Below, piece after piece: positions 16,300 to 23,932 of a DNA stretch of 64,000 bases. The stretch spans positions 28,444-92,443 of the forward strand of contig JAVBOR010000013.1 in the NCBI GenBank assembly GCA_031550325.1. The letters run 5' to 3'. Source of the DNA: JAVBTT01 sp031550325 (lineage in GTDB: Bacteria; Bacillota; Clostridia; Oscillospirales; UBA929). Position numbers and translations under genes: made by a program. The notes beneath the pieces are model-generated. The model was not told the origin of the DNA and searched no databases. It saw only the letters and a list, made by a program, of their open reading frames with translations. Each line of letters begins with the position of its first letter. Within the stretch, counting starts at the first letter, position 1.

Positions 16300-17886
16300 T
16301 CAGCGGGGAGCATCACTGCCGGCGAAATTCATATTGGGATAGATCTCCTGCATGTAGTCGTTGGGATAGGTGTCGTCCAGCCACCGCGCAACGGGATCCT
16401 GTCCGGAGACGTTTTGCACGCGCGAGTTCCACCGCGCGACGGCCATGGCCGACAACAGCATGTTCACGCAAAGAAGGATGGTCATCATCCAGGTCAAAAA
16501 ATATCCCGGGCGGTTGGGAATGCGCTCAATCATCCGGGACATCGGCGGATATACGACGCGAATGAAAAACAGGCCGAGCAAGCCCCAGAAAACCATAAAC
16601 AGGATGCGTGTGCGCCCGCCGATCGAAAACGGCACCATCGAATAGTCCCAGGAATATGTACCGAAGACCATCTCCTGCACCCAGCTGCACACCCACTCGA
16701 ACGCGCCGCCGATCAGTGCGCTGCCCAGGAACAGCCAAAGGCCCTTATACTTGGCCAAGCGGTGCAGCGCCAGCACCAGCAGCATGGCGCCGAACCCGTA
16801 AATCTGGGAAAACGGGCCGTAGAGCATCCCCTGACGGCTTTCCATATGGCCTCTGGTGACAAAGCAATACAGCATCTCTACCACATAGCCGATGACACAG
16901 GCGATCACAAAGACCCAGCACAGCTTGTAAAAGTTTACGCCAGCGGCAAAGGAGCGCTCTCCGACGGCGGTCTCCCGAGCGGCTGCGCCGGGGATTTCTT
17001 CGGCCGACGCGCACTGCTCCGGCGTAACGCGCAGCTGCTTTTGCAGCCAGTGCCTGAGGGAGAAGCTCCGCCCGCGGCTTTGCTCTTTGGACGCGTTATT
17101 CCGGGCCTCCATCAGCGAGAGAAGGGCCTCGGCGCTTCCGTCGGGGCTTTTCATGGTGGGAAAAGCCCAAGCGATGCGGCTCACGCCGCCGCCCGGGTGG
17201 GCAAGCGCCAGGATTTTGCCGACCGTGGCCGGAGGAATCGGATCGCTGCCATCCTCTTGGCGGCGGATGTTCAGGTGCTCGATGCCGTCCGCCACATCGC
17301 GCATGTCAAGCCGGGAGCGGTCGTACTCGTCGAGTTCACCGAGCTCATGGCGCAGGCTGTGCAGCCTTGCCTTGAAGTTTACCAGGCTGTTCAGCGTCAA
17401 AACCAGATCAACCAAAAACACGACGATAATCAGCGAGCTGATCAGATGCGCGGTTTCTCTGGAAAGCTGGTCAACCAGGCGGGCAACCGGCGGCTGAACC
17501 GCATAGACCACGGCGAGGCCGAGTGCGCCGAGCAGCAGGGAGTTAAGCAGACAAACGCGCCCGTTCAGGTTGAGTTTTTTCCCCGAGTAGTCCCACCAGC
17601 GCAAACCGAACAGTTTCTCCATCAGCCAGCTTGCAAAGTACTCCAGCAGGGCAACGCAGAGCAGAACCGCCGGGAACAAAAGCGCGGGGTGAAGGCCGAG
17701 AGGAACAATGCCAAACAAAACGATCAGCGCGCCAAAGCCGTATACGGTGCAGTAAGGGCCATGCAGGAAACCGCGCATTACCCATCTTTGAGATGTAATC
17801 GCGCAGAAAAGCTCATCGCAAACCCAACCAAGAACACTGTAAAAGGCAAAGAGCATCACAACAGTGCTAAATCCAACTGTATTCAT
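16300..17886 (-). CDS. tandemly duplicated CmpB-type (putative ABC transporter permease) membrane protein
   Basis: A 528-residue protein with two copies of the domain annotated in databases as ABC_trans_CmpB (PF06541). Copy one, about 5-165, has FYSVLGWVCDELFCAI, RGFLHGPYCTVYGFGAL and WWDYSGKKLNLNGRVCLL. Copy two, about 325-480, has CVIGYVVEMLYCFVTRG, MLYGPFSQIYGFGAM and WDYSMVPFSIGGRTRILF. The W[DS]YS…NGR core is kept in both. Between them lies a cytoplasmic stretch (about 175-320). Despite the Pfam name, transport is not proven. The usual protein has one copy. It is monocistronic, convergent with the SatP-like gene. Confidence 0.85.
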   Translation of the reverse strand: MNTVGFSTVVMLFAFYSVLGWVCDELFCAITSQRWVMRGFLHGPYCTVYGFGALIVLFGIVPLGLHPALLFPAVLLCVALLEYFASWLMEKLFGLRWWDYSGKKLNLNGRVCLLNSLLLGALGLAVVYAVQPPVARLVDQLSRETAHLISSLIIVVFLVDLVLTLNSLVNFKARLHSLRHELGELDEYDRSRLDMRDVADGIEHLNIRRQEDGSDPIPPATVGKILALAHPGGGVSRIAWAFPTMKSPDGSAEALLSLMEARNNASKEQSRGRSFSLRHWLQKQLRVTPEQCASAEEIPGAAARETAVGERSFAAGVNFYKLCWVFVIACVIGYVVEMLYCFVTRGHMESRQGMLYGPFSQIYGFGAMLLVLALHRLAKYKGLWLFLGSALIGGAFEWVCSWVQEMVFGTYSWDYSMVPFSIGGRTRILFMVFWGLLGLFFIRVVYPPMSRMIERIPNRPGYFLTWMMTILLCVNMLLSAMAVARWNSRVQNVSGQDPVARWLDDTYPNDYMQEIYPNMNFAGSDAPR

Positions 17887-18300
17887 ACCAGCTTCCCCTC
17901 TGTGGCTGAACAGGGGTAACCGCAGTTCAGCCTATATGTCTTGCCGTCCAAAAAGCCGGGCTTCCCGAAAGCGGTTCGGGGTTCGGTTTTTGGTCGGAAA
18001 GGATTCAATCAAAACACCGCGCAACACGCCGGAGACCGGACGCGGCAAGTGTTGAAACCCTCTTTCGTAAACGACTCCGCGCGGAACCGGAGTCGTTTAC
18101 ATGATCATTCTTATGTTGGAAAGACTAGATCATTCTAACTGATTTTTCGTGCGTTGGCAAGCGCCAGTTGCCCCAAAAGCCTCTGTCCCGATCCGTCAAG
18201 GCACAGAGAGTCAAGCGCCTCGAGCGGGATGCCGCTCGAACAGCGGCGGCACTATGCTCTTTCGCTCCGTTTGATCGCTCGGATTGCCCGCACGGCGGCC
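17887..18300. other. long intergenic space with a 13-bp perfect inverted repeat
   Basis: No supported gene. GTAAACGACTCCG (18067-18079) and CGGAGTCGTTTAC (18088-18100) form a perfect 13-bp stem with an 8-base loop and no U-run. Overlapping minus-strand frames here have no ribosome sites and atypical composition. Confidence 0.5.
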
Positions 18301-18329
18301 TTGACGCTGCAGTTTAAACATGGTACAGT
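18301..18329 (+). promoter_or_regulatory. sigma-A-type promoter
   Basis: TTGACG (18301-18306), 17-base spacer, TACAGT (18324-18329). It points at the 43-residue frameshifted ORF. Confidence 0.6.
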
Positions 18330-18414
18330 GAATATGTGAATATTTTCCAAAGGTTCCGGCGGATCTATAATTTTGTGCGAAGGGGCCAGTTTCAAGAATA
18401 AAGAGATGCGCATC

Positions 18415-18547
18415 ATGAAAAAAAACCGTGACCTCCCAGTCGTATCCCGCGCTGCTTCCCAAATTCCCCAACGGCTACACCGAGCACACCATCGCCAAAT
18501 TTGATCCCACGGGGATCTTGTCCGTCGAAGAGAACGACGGGGAGTAA
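18415..18547 (+). CDS. 43-residue ORF interrupted at an eight-A tract
   Basis: ATG 18415 is followed by eight A residues (18418-18425). Read with one A fewer, the frame gives MKKTVTSQSYPALLPKFPNG, then YTEHTIAKFDPTGILSVEEN, then DGE and a stop at 18545, a coherent small protein. As written, the ATG frame diverges after the A tract. The alternative start GTG 18428 has no ribosome site. Either one base is an assembly error, or the A tract is a slippage site. A promoter lies upstream and a stem-loop directly after. No family recognised. Confidence 0.45.
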
Positions 18548-18553
18548 CCTTTT

Positions 18554-18586
18554 GAGACAAGCGGCGGCGTTCCCGCCGCTTGTCTC
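18554..18586 (+). terminator. strong stem-loop after the 43-residue ORF
   Basis: GAGACAAGCGGCGG pairs perfectly with CCGCCGCTTGTCTC around a 5-base loop. No U-run follows, so termination is plausible but not certain. The ribosome site of the next gene lies 16 bases downstream. Confidence 0.5.
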
Positions 18587-18616
18587 GCCCGATTCCACCG
18601 ACAGGAGGACATTGAC

Positions 18617-19210
18617 GTGACGAAATCCGACAAAGCCGCCCGAGAGCGCCACCCACTCTTCTGGCTCAACGTGCTGATTCTGATGGTTATAAACGAGATC
18701 CTTGGCTGGACGCACTTTATCAGTATGCTGACTCAAGTTGTTATACCGACTTTTGGGGGATCCATACTGTATGCCATGGCCGTTTTTCTGGTGTACTATT
18801 TCCTCAACATAGAAGACATGGACGATATTAAATTTTTCCCATTGAGCCATGTTCTTTGTTTCGCGGTCAACTGCGTTTTCTTTTATTTAACGGGCATGTC
18901 GGCTAAAAAAAGCGGAGATTTTGGTTTTAGTCAGATATACACTGTACCATATCTGGCTGTTCTGCTCCTCTTCTGGTTAATCCCCGCGCTGATCGCCGCC
19001 GCGGTCTACCGGCGCAGGATCGCCGCCAAGCGCGCCAAAATGTTCGCTTCCCCCATAAAACAACACTTTGAGGAACCTGTATCCGGGCCGAGCGTGACAA
19101 ACAGCGACGAGGCCGGGGCCCCTGCGGCCGGCGACGATAGTGAAGCACCGAAGCCCGACCGGCTGCCGCCTGAAGAGGGTCAGCGTCCTCCCGATCCCCC
19201 GATCCACTGA
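18617..19210 (+). CDS. membrane protein of unknown function with Pro-rich cytoplasmic tail
   Basis: GTG 18617 has AGGAGG eight bases upstream. The 197-residue product has four likely spans: about 14-30 (LFWLNVLILMVINEIL), 42-65, 77-95 and 112-132 (YLAVLLLFWLIPALIAAAV). A basic segment RRRIAAKRAK follows, then a hydrophilic Pro/Ala/Glu-rich tail of 55 residues. Basic residues at the ends suggest both termini are cytoplasmic. I do not recognise the family. It is single, bracketed by a stem-loop upstream and a bidirectional terminator downstream. Confidence 0.65.
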   Translation: MTKSDKAARERHPLFWLNVLILMVINEILGWTHFISMLTQVVIPTFGGSILYAMAVFLVYYFLNIEDMDDIKFFPLSHVLCFAVNCVFFYLTGMSAKKSGDFGFSQIYTVPYLAVLLLFWLIPALIAAAVYRRRIAAKRAKMFASPIKQHFEEPVSGPSVTNSDEAGAPAAGDDSEAPKPDRLPPEEGQRPPDPPIH

Positions 19211-19266
19211 GCACCTGCCATAAGGCCGCAAACCGCTTGGCAGCGTTCCGCCTGCCAAACGCATGC

Positions 19267-19304
19267 AAAAATCCTTGAAACGGCGCGTCGTTTCAAGGAT
19301 TTTT
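19267..19304. terminator. bidirectional terminator
   Basis: AATCCTTGAAAC (19269-19280) pairs with GTTTCAAGGATT (19289-19300) and is flanked by T-run on the plus side and A-run on the other. It can end both the membrane-protein transcript (plus) and tRNA-Thr (minus). Confidence 0.85.
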
Positions 19305-19379
19305 TGGAGCTACTGGTCAGAATCGAACTGACAACCTGCTCATTACGAGTGAGCTGCTCTGCCATTGAGCCACAGTAGC
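19305..19379 (-). tRNA. tRNA-Thr (anticodon CGT)
   Basis: A full cloverleaf: acceptor GCTACTG/CAGTAGC, D-stem GCTC/GAGC, anticodon stem GCTCA/TGAGC with loop CTCGTAA (anticodon CGT), T-arm GTCAG-TTCGATT-CTGAC, discriminator T and encoded CCA. Its terminator follows at once. Confidence 0.95.
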
Positions 19380-19538
19380 CTATGGCCGAGGGCGGGGTCG
19401 CCGCCCTCGGTTAGTTTGTCACGGATCGGCTTCGGTTATGTTCGGGATCCGGCGGGTTGAGCCGCAATCAAATCGATATGCCGCTTCGCCAAAACTCCGC
19501 CCGGAGTGGAAAAAGCGGAAGCCGCGCCAAAAAGCGGT

Positions 19539-20717
19539 TTACTCGCTTGCGTAATTGTCAAAGTATCCCTTGATCAAAACGACCGGTGTTCCCTTGTCGC
19601 CGCTGCCGCTGGTTAAGTCGCACAGGCTGCCGATCAGATCGGCCAACTGGCGGGGGGTGGTGCCCTCGGTCTCCTCGCGGCCCTTCAGCTGATCGTCCTT
19701 TTGCCGAATACGCTGCACCACGGCAGCGCGCGCCTCTTCCCCGCGCTTTTCGGAGAACTCGTTGTCGGCGATATACTTCAGCTTCAGCTCATTGGGCAGG
19801 CCGCGCAGGCCGTCTGTGTAGGCGGGAGAGACAACGGGGTCGGCCAGCTCCCAGATTTTCCCCACGGGATCCTTAAAAGCGCCGTCTCCGTAGACCAAAA
19901 CCTCAATCGACGCGCCTGTCTTTTCCAGAACAAGGCGCCGAACGCACTCGACAAACTCCTCGCAGGAGTGGGGAAACAGCTTGACGCTGCTTTCGGTGGC
20001 CTTGTTGGAACCAAGCAGGCCGTAGTCCGGGTTGTATCCGCTGCCCCCAACGCTTTCGCGCAGAAGATCGTCGAGCCCGATGACCTTTTGTGCGCCAGCC
20101 TCCAACAACTGCCGCTTGGTACGGTGACGGGTATGGATGTCGGCGGCGATCACCTGCTTGGTGTGTTTGAGGATTTCCCGGGGATCGTTGGCCAAAATAA
20201 TCTCGGCATTGCCTCCAAACTCGCGGTAGAGATGGAGGTAATCAATGCCGGTAAACTCATGGTTGACGGCGCCAAAACGCGCCCGAAACTCAGACTCTGT
20301 GAAGACGTCGCGCATGATGTTGGTGTCGGAATCGTACACCTTATCGACGGCGATCAGATGGTTTCCCACCTCGTCGGCCGGATAACTCAGGAGAACAACC
20401 AGCTTATCTGCGCCGGCGGCAATGCCCTTGAGCAGGAGAGAAAACCGGTTGCGGCTAAGTATGGGAAACACAACGCCAACAGCGCCCGAAGGGAACTGCC
20501 TTCTGACGTCGGCGGCGATTTGCTCAACAGTGGCGTAGTTGCCTTGCGCGCGGGCGACAACCGCTTCCGTTACGCCAATGATGTCCCGGTCGCACAGTTG
20601 CGACCCCGACTCTTCCCCATACGCCAAAACGGCATCCACGACAATCTCGGGAAGAGAGTTGCCCTCGTGGATGATGGGGGTGCGAATACCGATGACCTGC
20701 GTACCTGTAGTTCTCAT
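19539..20717 (-). CDS. coenzyme F420-0:L-glutamate ligase-like protein
   Basis: A 392-residue protein of the F420-ligase fold (PF01996). It opens with VIGIRTPIIHEGN and has DIIGVTEAVVARAQGN in the first domain. Archaeal CofE adds glutamates to F420. Clostridial homologues are longer and their substrate is unsettled. No F420 biosynthesis or F420-using gene is visible here, so the enzymatic name is by homology only. GGGAGG precedes the ATG at 20717. It stands between two tRNA genes on the same strand and appears monocistronic. An inverted repeat CCGAGGGCGG/CCGCCCTCGG at 19387-19411 follows without a U-run. Confidence 0.8.
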   Translation of the reverse strand: MRTTGTQVIGIRTPIIHEGNSLPEIVVDAVLAYGEESGSQLCDRDIIGVTEAVVARAQGNYATVEQIAADVRRQFPSGAVGVVFPILSRNRFSLLLKGIAAGADKLVVLLSYPADEVGNHLIAVDKVYDSDTNIMRDVFTESEFRARFGAVNHEFTGIDYLHLYREFGGNAEIILANDPREILKHTKQVIAADIHTRHRTKRQLLEAGAQKVIGLDDLLRESVGGSGYNPDYGLLGSNKATESSVKLFPHSCEEFVECVRRLVLEKTGASIEVLVYGDGAFKDPVGKIWELADPVVSPAYTDGLRGLPNELKLKYIADNEFSEKRGEEARAAVVQRIRQKDDQLKGREETEGTTPRQLADLIGSLCDLTSGSGDKGTPVVLIKGYFDNYASE

Positions 20718-20776
20718 ATGCCTCCCTGTCTCCGTTCTGTTTTTACCCGACGCGAATCAGTCTTATCGCTTGCGTT

Positions 20777-20853
20777 TGGTCGGGGCGACAGGATTTGAAC
20801 CTGCGGCCTCTGGCTCCCAAAGCAAGCGCTCTGCCAAACTGAGCTACGCCCCG
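20777..20853 (-). tRNA. tRNA-Pro (anticodon TGG)
   Basis: Acceptor CGGGGCG/CGCCCCG, D-arm GCTC/GAGC, loop TTTGGGA with anticodon TGG, T-arm GCAGG-TTCAAAT-CCTGT, discriminator A and encoded CCA. The anticodon stem CTTGC/GCCAG carries one T-C mismatch at its middle pair. Confidence 0.93.
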
Positions 20854-21030
20854 ACAACAAGCTGCCTGTCGGCAGCGCCTTCTCAAAGACAACACATTAT
20901 ACCAAACGCTTTCGCTTTTGTAAAGCATCAAGTGCGCGGGTAAAAAAATTGCTGTGTACGCAAAACCCAGGCGACCGTTTTGCCGCCCGGGAGGGCAAAA
21001 AGCCGCCGCAGCGGTTTGATCCAACCCCCG

Positions 21031-21059
21031 CTGCCAAAGAACCGGAGGCTCTTCGGCAG
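21031..21059. repeat. divergent copy of the first repeat module
   Basis: CTGCCAAAGAACC-gga-GGCTCTTCGGCAG: relative to TGTCAAAGAACC the outer bases differ, but pairing is kept, with two G-U positions. It sits just after the rmuC stop. Confidence 0.6.
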
Positions 21060-21070
21060 AGTTGAATCGT

Positions 21071-22225
21071 TTATTCCCCGTCTTCCGGCCCGGACGGCAG
21101 CTCGACGTCGCGCAGCTTGCGGAGGATCTGCTTTGTGCGCGTACCCGAGAGCGCGTCCAGATCCTTGCCCGCGGCCTCCAGCTTTTTTTGCGCGGCGCTC
21201 AGAAGCTCAGAGAACTTCATAAACTCCGATTTGACCTCGCCAAGAACCGCCCAGACCTCGCCGGTGCGTTTTTGGATGGACAGTGTGCGAAAGCCCATCT
21301 GCAGCGCGTTGAGCAGAGCGGCCATCGTCGTCGGCCCGGCGATATTGATTTTGTAGTCGCGCTGGAGCTGCTCGATCAGGCCCCGGCGCACCACCTCGGC
21401 GTAAAGGCCCTCAAACGGCAAAAAGAGTATGCCGAAGTCGGTGGTGTAGGGCGGCTCGATGTATTTGTCGCGAATCTCCCTGGCAGAGGCCTTCAGCGCG
21501 GCGACGAGCTCGCGCGCGCAGGCGTCGACCAGCGCCCCGTCCCCCGACGCATAGGCGTCGCACAGCGCGCCGTAACGGTCGGAGGGAAACTTGCTGTCGA
21601 TGGGCAGCCAAACAGTGCCCGAACCGTCGCCGGGCAGCTTTACGGCGAACTCCACATGGGTGCCGCGCCCCGGGATGACGCCGACATTGACCGCATACTG
21701 CTCGGGCGTGAGCACCTGCTCCAAAATCGCGCCGAGCTGGTACTCCCCCAGAATGCCGCGCGTCTTGACCCCGGAGAGCACCTTTTTCAGGTCGCCCACG
21801 CCGGTGGCCAGCGTCTGCATCTCCCCAAGGCCCTTATAAACCTGCTCAAGGCGCTCGCTGACCAGTTTAAACGAGTTGCCGATGCGCTCATCGAGCGTCT
21901 TCTGCAGCTTGTCCTCCACGGTCAGCCGGATGGCGTCGAGCTTAAGCTGGTTGTCCTGCTGCATCAGCGCAAGGCGTCCGGCCATCATCTCGCGGATTTG
22001 GTCGAGCTTTTGCTCGTTTTGAAGCGAAAACTGCGCCAGCCGCTCGGACAGCTCGCGCAGGCGCTTATCCTGCGCGTCGGCCGACTGGCGCATCGCAGCC
22101 ATTAGCATGTCGGCGGCGGCGCTCTGCGCGGTCCGCGCGCTTTGGTGGGATTGCGCGACAAACACAATGACGCCGATAGAGCACAGGAGCGTCACAACCG
22201 AGACCGTCAGCACCGCAAGTTCCAT
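21071..22225 (-). CDS. rmuC: DNA recombination protein RmuC homologue
   Basis: A 384-residue protein. It has an N-terminal membrane anchor (about 3-24, VLTVSVVTLLCSIGVIVFV), a long coiled coil (about 30-120) and an RmuC domain (about 130-370) with ILGEYQLGAILEQVLTPEQY, LPIDSKFPSDRY and DFGILFLPFEGLYAEV. The last motif group is a PD-(D/E)XK-like nuclease core described for this family. RmuC proteins limit sequence inversions at repeats. It begins 9 bases after the phosphohexomutase and is the last gene of the mannobiose operon by position. Confidence 0.93.
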   Translation of the reverse strand: MELAVLTVSVVTLLCSIGVIVFVAQSHQSARTAQSAAADMLMAAMRQSADAQDKRLRELSERLAQFSLQNEQKLDQIREMMAGRLALMQQDNQLKLDAIRLTVEDKLQKTLDERIGNSFKLVSERLEQVYKGLGEMQTLATGVGDLKKVLSGVKTRGILGEYQLGAILEQVLTPEQYAVNVGVIPGRGTHVEFAVKLPGDGSGTVWLPIDSKFPSDRYGALCDAYASGDGALVDACARELVAALKASAREIRDKYIEPPYTTDFGILFLPFEGLYAEVVRRGLIEQLQRDYKINIAGPTTMAALLNALQMGFRTLSIQKRTGEVWAVLGEVKSEFMKFSELLSAAQKKLEAAGKDLDALSGTRTKQILRKLRDVELPSGPEDGE

Positions 22226-22234
22226 AGACGTCCT

Positions 22235-23932
22235 CTATGCGCTCTGCGGCGCAGCCGGGCCTGCCTGCTCAATCAGCGCCGCCACGTCTGACGACAACGC
22301 CTCCAGCCGCTCGGCAGACGCCTCGGCAGACGTTTCCCGCACACCGGCATACAGCTTCAGCTTGGGCTCCGTGCCCGACGGACGCACGCACACCCAGGCG
22401 TCCCGCTCAAGCTCAAAGAGCAGAACGTCCGAGATAGGCAAGTCTCCGCCCTGTAAATAGTCTGTTTCGCGCACGACAAGGAGCCCGCCGAGGGTCTCGG
22501 GCGGCTGGGCGCGCAGACGCGCCATCAGCGCGTCCAGCCGGGCCAGCCCCGAAACGCCGGGAAGCGTAAGTGTCTGCAGGCATTCCTTGTAGTAGCCATA
22601 CTTTCGATACAGCGCGGCCAGCGCGTCGAGCAGCGTCTGACCGCGCGCGCGGTAATGCGCCGCCATCTCGGCGGTCAGCAGCGCCGCGCCGACGGCGTCC
22701 TTGTCGCGCACGGCGTCGCCTGTGAGATAGCCGAAGCTCTCCTCAAAGCCGAAGACAAACTTGCACTCGGGATGCCGCTCGGCGGCGTCGCCGATGTACT
22801 TAAAGCCCGTGAGCACATCGAGAAGCTTCACGCCGTGGTCGGCGCAAATCGCGCGCGCCATACCCGTGGAGACAATGGTTTTGACCACGAGCGGCCGCGT
22901 CCCCCACTTGCCGTTTTCCAGCAGATAGCTGAGCATCAGGCAGCCGAGCTGATTGCCGCTCAGCGACGCGAAGCGATCCTCCATGCGCACAAACACGCCC
23001 AGCCGGTCGGCGTCGGGGTCGGTGCCCAAAATAAGCTCCGAGCCCAGCTGCTTGGCCTGTTGAAGCGCCAGCGAAAACGCGGCGGGATCCTCGGGATTGG
23101 GCAGAGCCACGGTGGGGAAGTCGCCGTCCGGGGAAACCTGCTCCGGGACGACCTGGACGTTTGTAAAGCCCGCCCCGGCAAGGGTGCGGCGCACCATTGG
23201 CTCCCCCGCGCCATGAAGCGGCGTGTACAGGATGGGCATGTCGGCCTGCGACGCGATGTCCTCCGGGTTGAGAACCTGCGCGAGAAGCGCCGAGACATAG
23301 GCGCTGTCAAGCGCCTCGCCCAGCAAAAGGGCTTCCCCGGTCTCAGGAAGGCGCGCGACGGCGCGCATGTCCGAAAACCCGCCGATTTCACGGGCAATGG
23401 CGGCTGCTGCCTCGGGCAGGATCTGCACGCCGTTGGAGCTGTAAATCTTATACCCGTTGTATGCGCTGGGGTTGTGGCTGGCCGTGATGACAATGCCCGC
23501 CGCCGCGCCCAGCTCGCGCACGGCAAAGCTGAGCTCGGGCGTGGGCCGCAGGGAGGGGAAAACATAGGCCTTAATGCCCTGCGACAAAAGCGTTCCGGCG
23601 GCCTCCCGGGCAAACTTGCCCGAGTGATGCCGCGAGTCGTGGGCGATGACCACGCCGGCGCGCGCCGCTTCGGGGTCAACCTGAAGCAGATATCTGGCAA
23701 GGCCGAAGGTTGCCTTGCGCACGGTATAGAGGTTCATGCGGTTCGGCCCAACGCCCATGATACCGCGCAGGCCCCCCGTGCCGAAGCTCAAATCGCGGTA
23801 AAAGCAGTCGTAAAGCTCGTCCGGACGATCCTCCAGCGCGTCGATTTCCGCCGCGGTGTCCGCATCAAGGCAGCGCCACAGCGGCGGGAGCTCCCGAACG
23901 CGCGCGTCCTGCTGCGTCAGTTTATCATCCAT
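22235..23932 (-). CDS. phosphohexomutase (phosphoglucomutase/phosphomannomutase)
   Basis: A 565-residue alpha-D-phosphohexomutase of the long PgcA/PgmB-like class. It has GTGGLRGIMGVGPNRMN at about 52-68, catalytic serine loop ITASHNPSAYNGYK, metal loop LGTDPDADRLG, sugar-binding GFEESFGYL and C-terminal phosphate loop VRPSGTEPKLKLY. It moves phosphate between C1 and C6 of glucose or mannose. Its ATG overlaps the end of the epimerase/phosphorylase gene by 8 bases. In this setting it most likely converts mannose-1-phosphate to mannose-6-phosphate, which is inference from context. Confidence 0.93.
   Translation of the reverse strand: MDDKLTQQDARVRELPPLWRCLDADTAAEIDALEDRPDELYDCFYRDLSFGTGGLRGIMGVGPNRMNLYTVRKATFGLARYLLQVDPEAARAGVVIAHDSRHHSGKFAREAAGTLLSQGIKAYVFPSLRPTPELSFAVRELGAAAGIVITASHNPSAYNGYKIYSSNGVQILPEAAAAIAREIGGFSDMRAVARLPETGEALLLGEALDSAYVSALLAQVLNPEDIASQADMPILYTPLHGAGEPMVRRTLAGAGFTNVQVVPEQVSPDGDFPTVALPNPEDPAAFSLALQQAKQLGSELILGTDPDADRLGVFVRMEDRFASLSGNQLGCLMLSYLLENGKWGTRPLVVKTIVSTGMARAICADHGVKLLDVLTGFKYIGDAAERHPECKFVFGFEESFGYLTGDAVRDKDAVGAALLTAEMAAHYRARGQTLLDALAALYRKYGYYKECLQTLTLPGVSGLARLDALMARLRAQPPETLGGLLVVRETDYLQGGDLPISDVLLFELERDAWVCVRPSGTEPKLKLYAGVRETSAEASAERLEALSSDVAALIEQAGPAAPQSA

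Noticed and set aside
16414..17919. A 501-residue open frame antisense to the CmpB-type gene
   Set aside because: Its composition (Gln/His/Ala/Arg-rich) is typical of antisense frames, and the opposite strand encodes a clear membrane protein.
18211..18850. Overlapping minus-strand frames upstream of the unknown membrane gene
   Set aside because: No start signals, and they overlap a promoter, a small ORF and a perfect stem-loop on the other strand.
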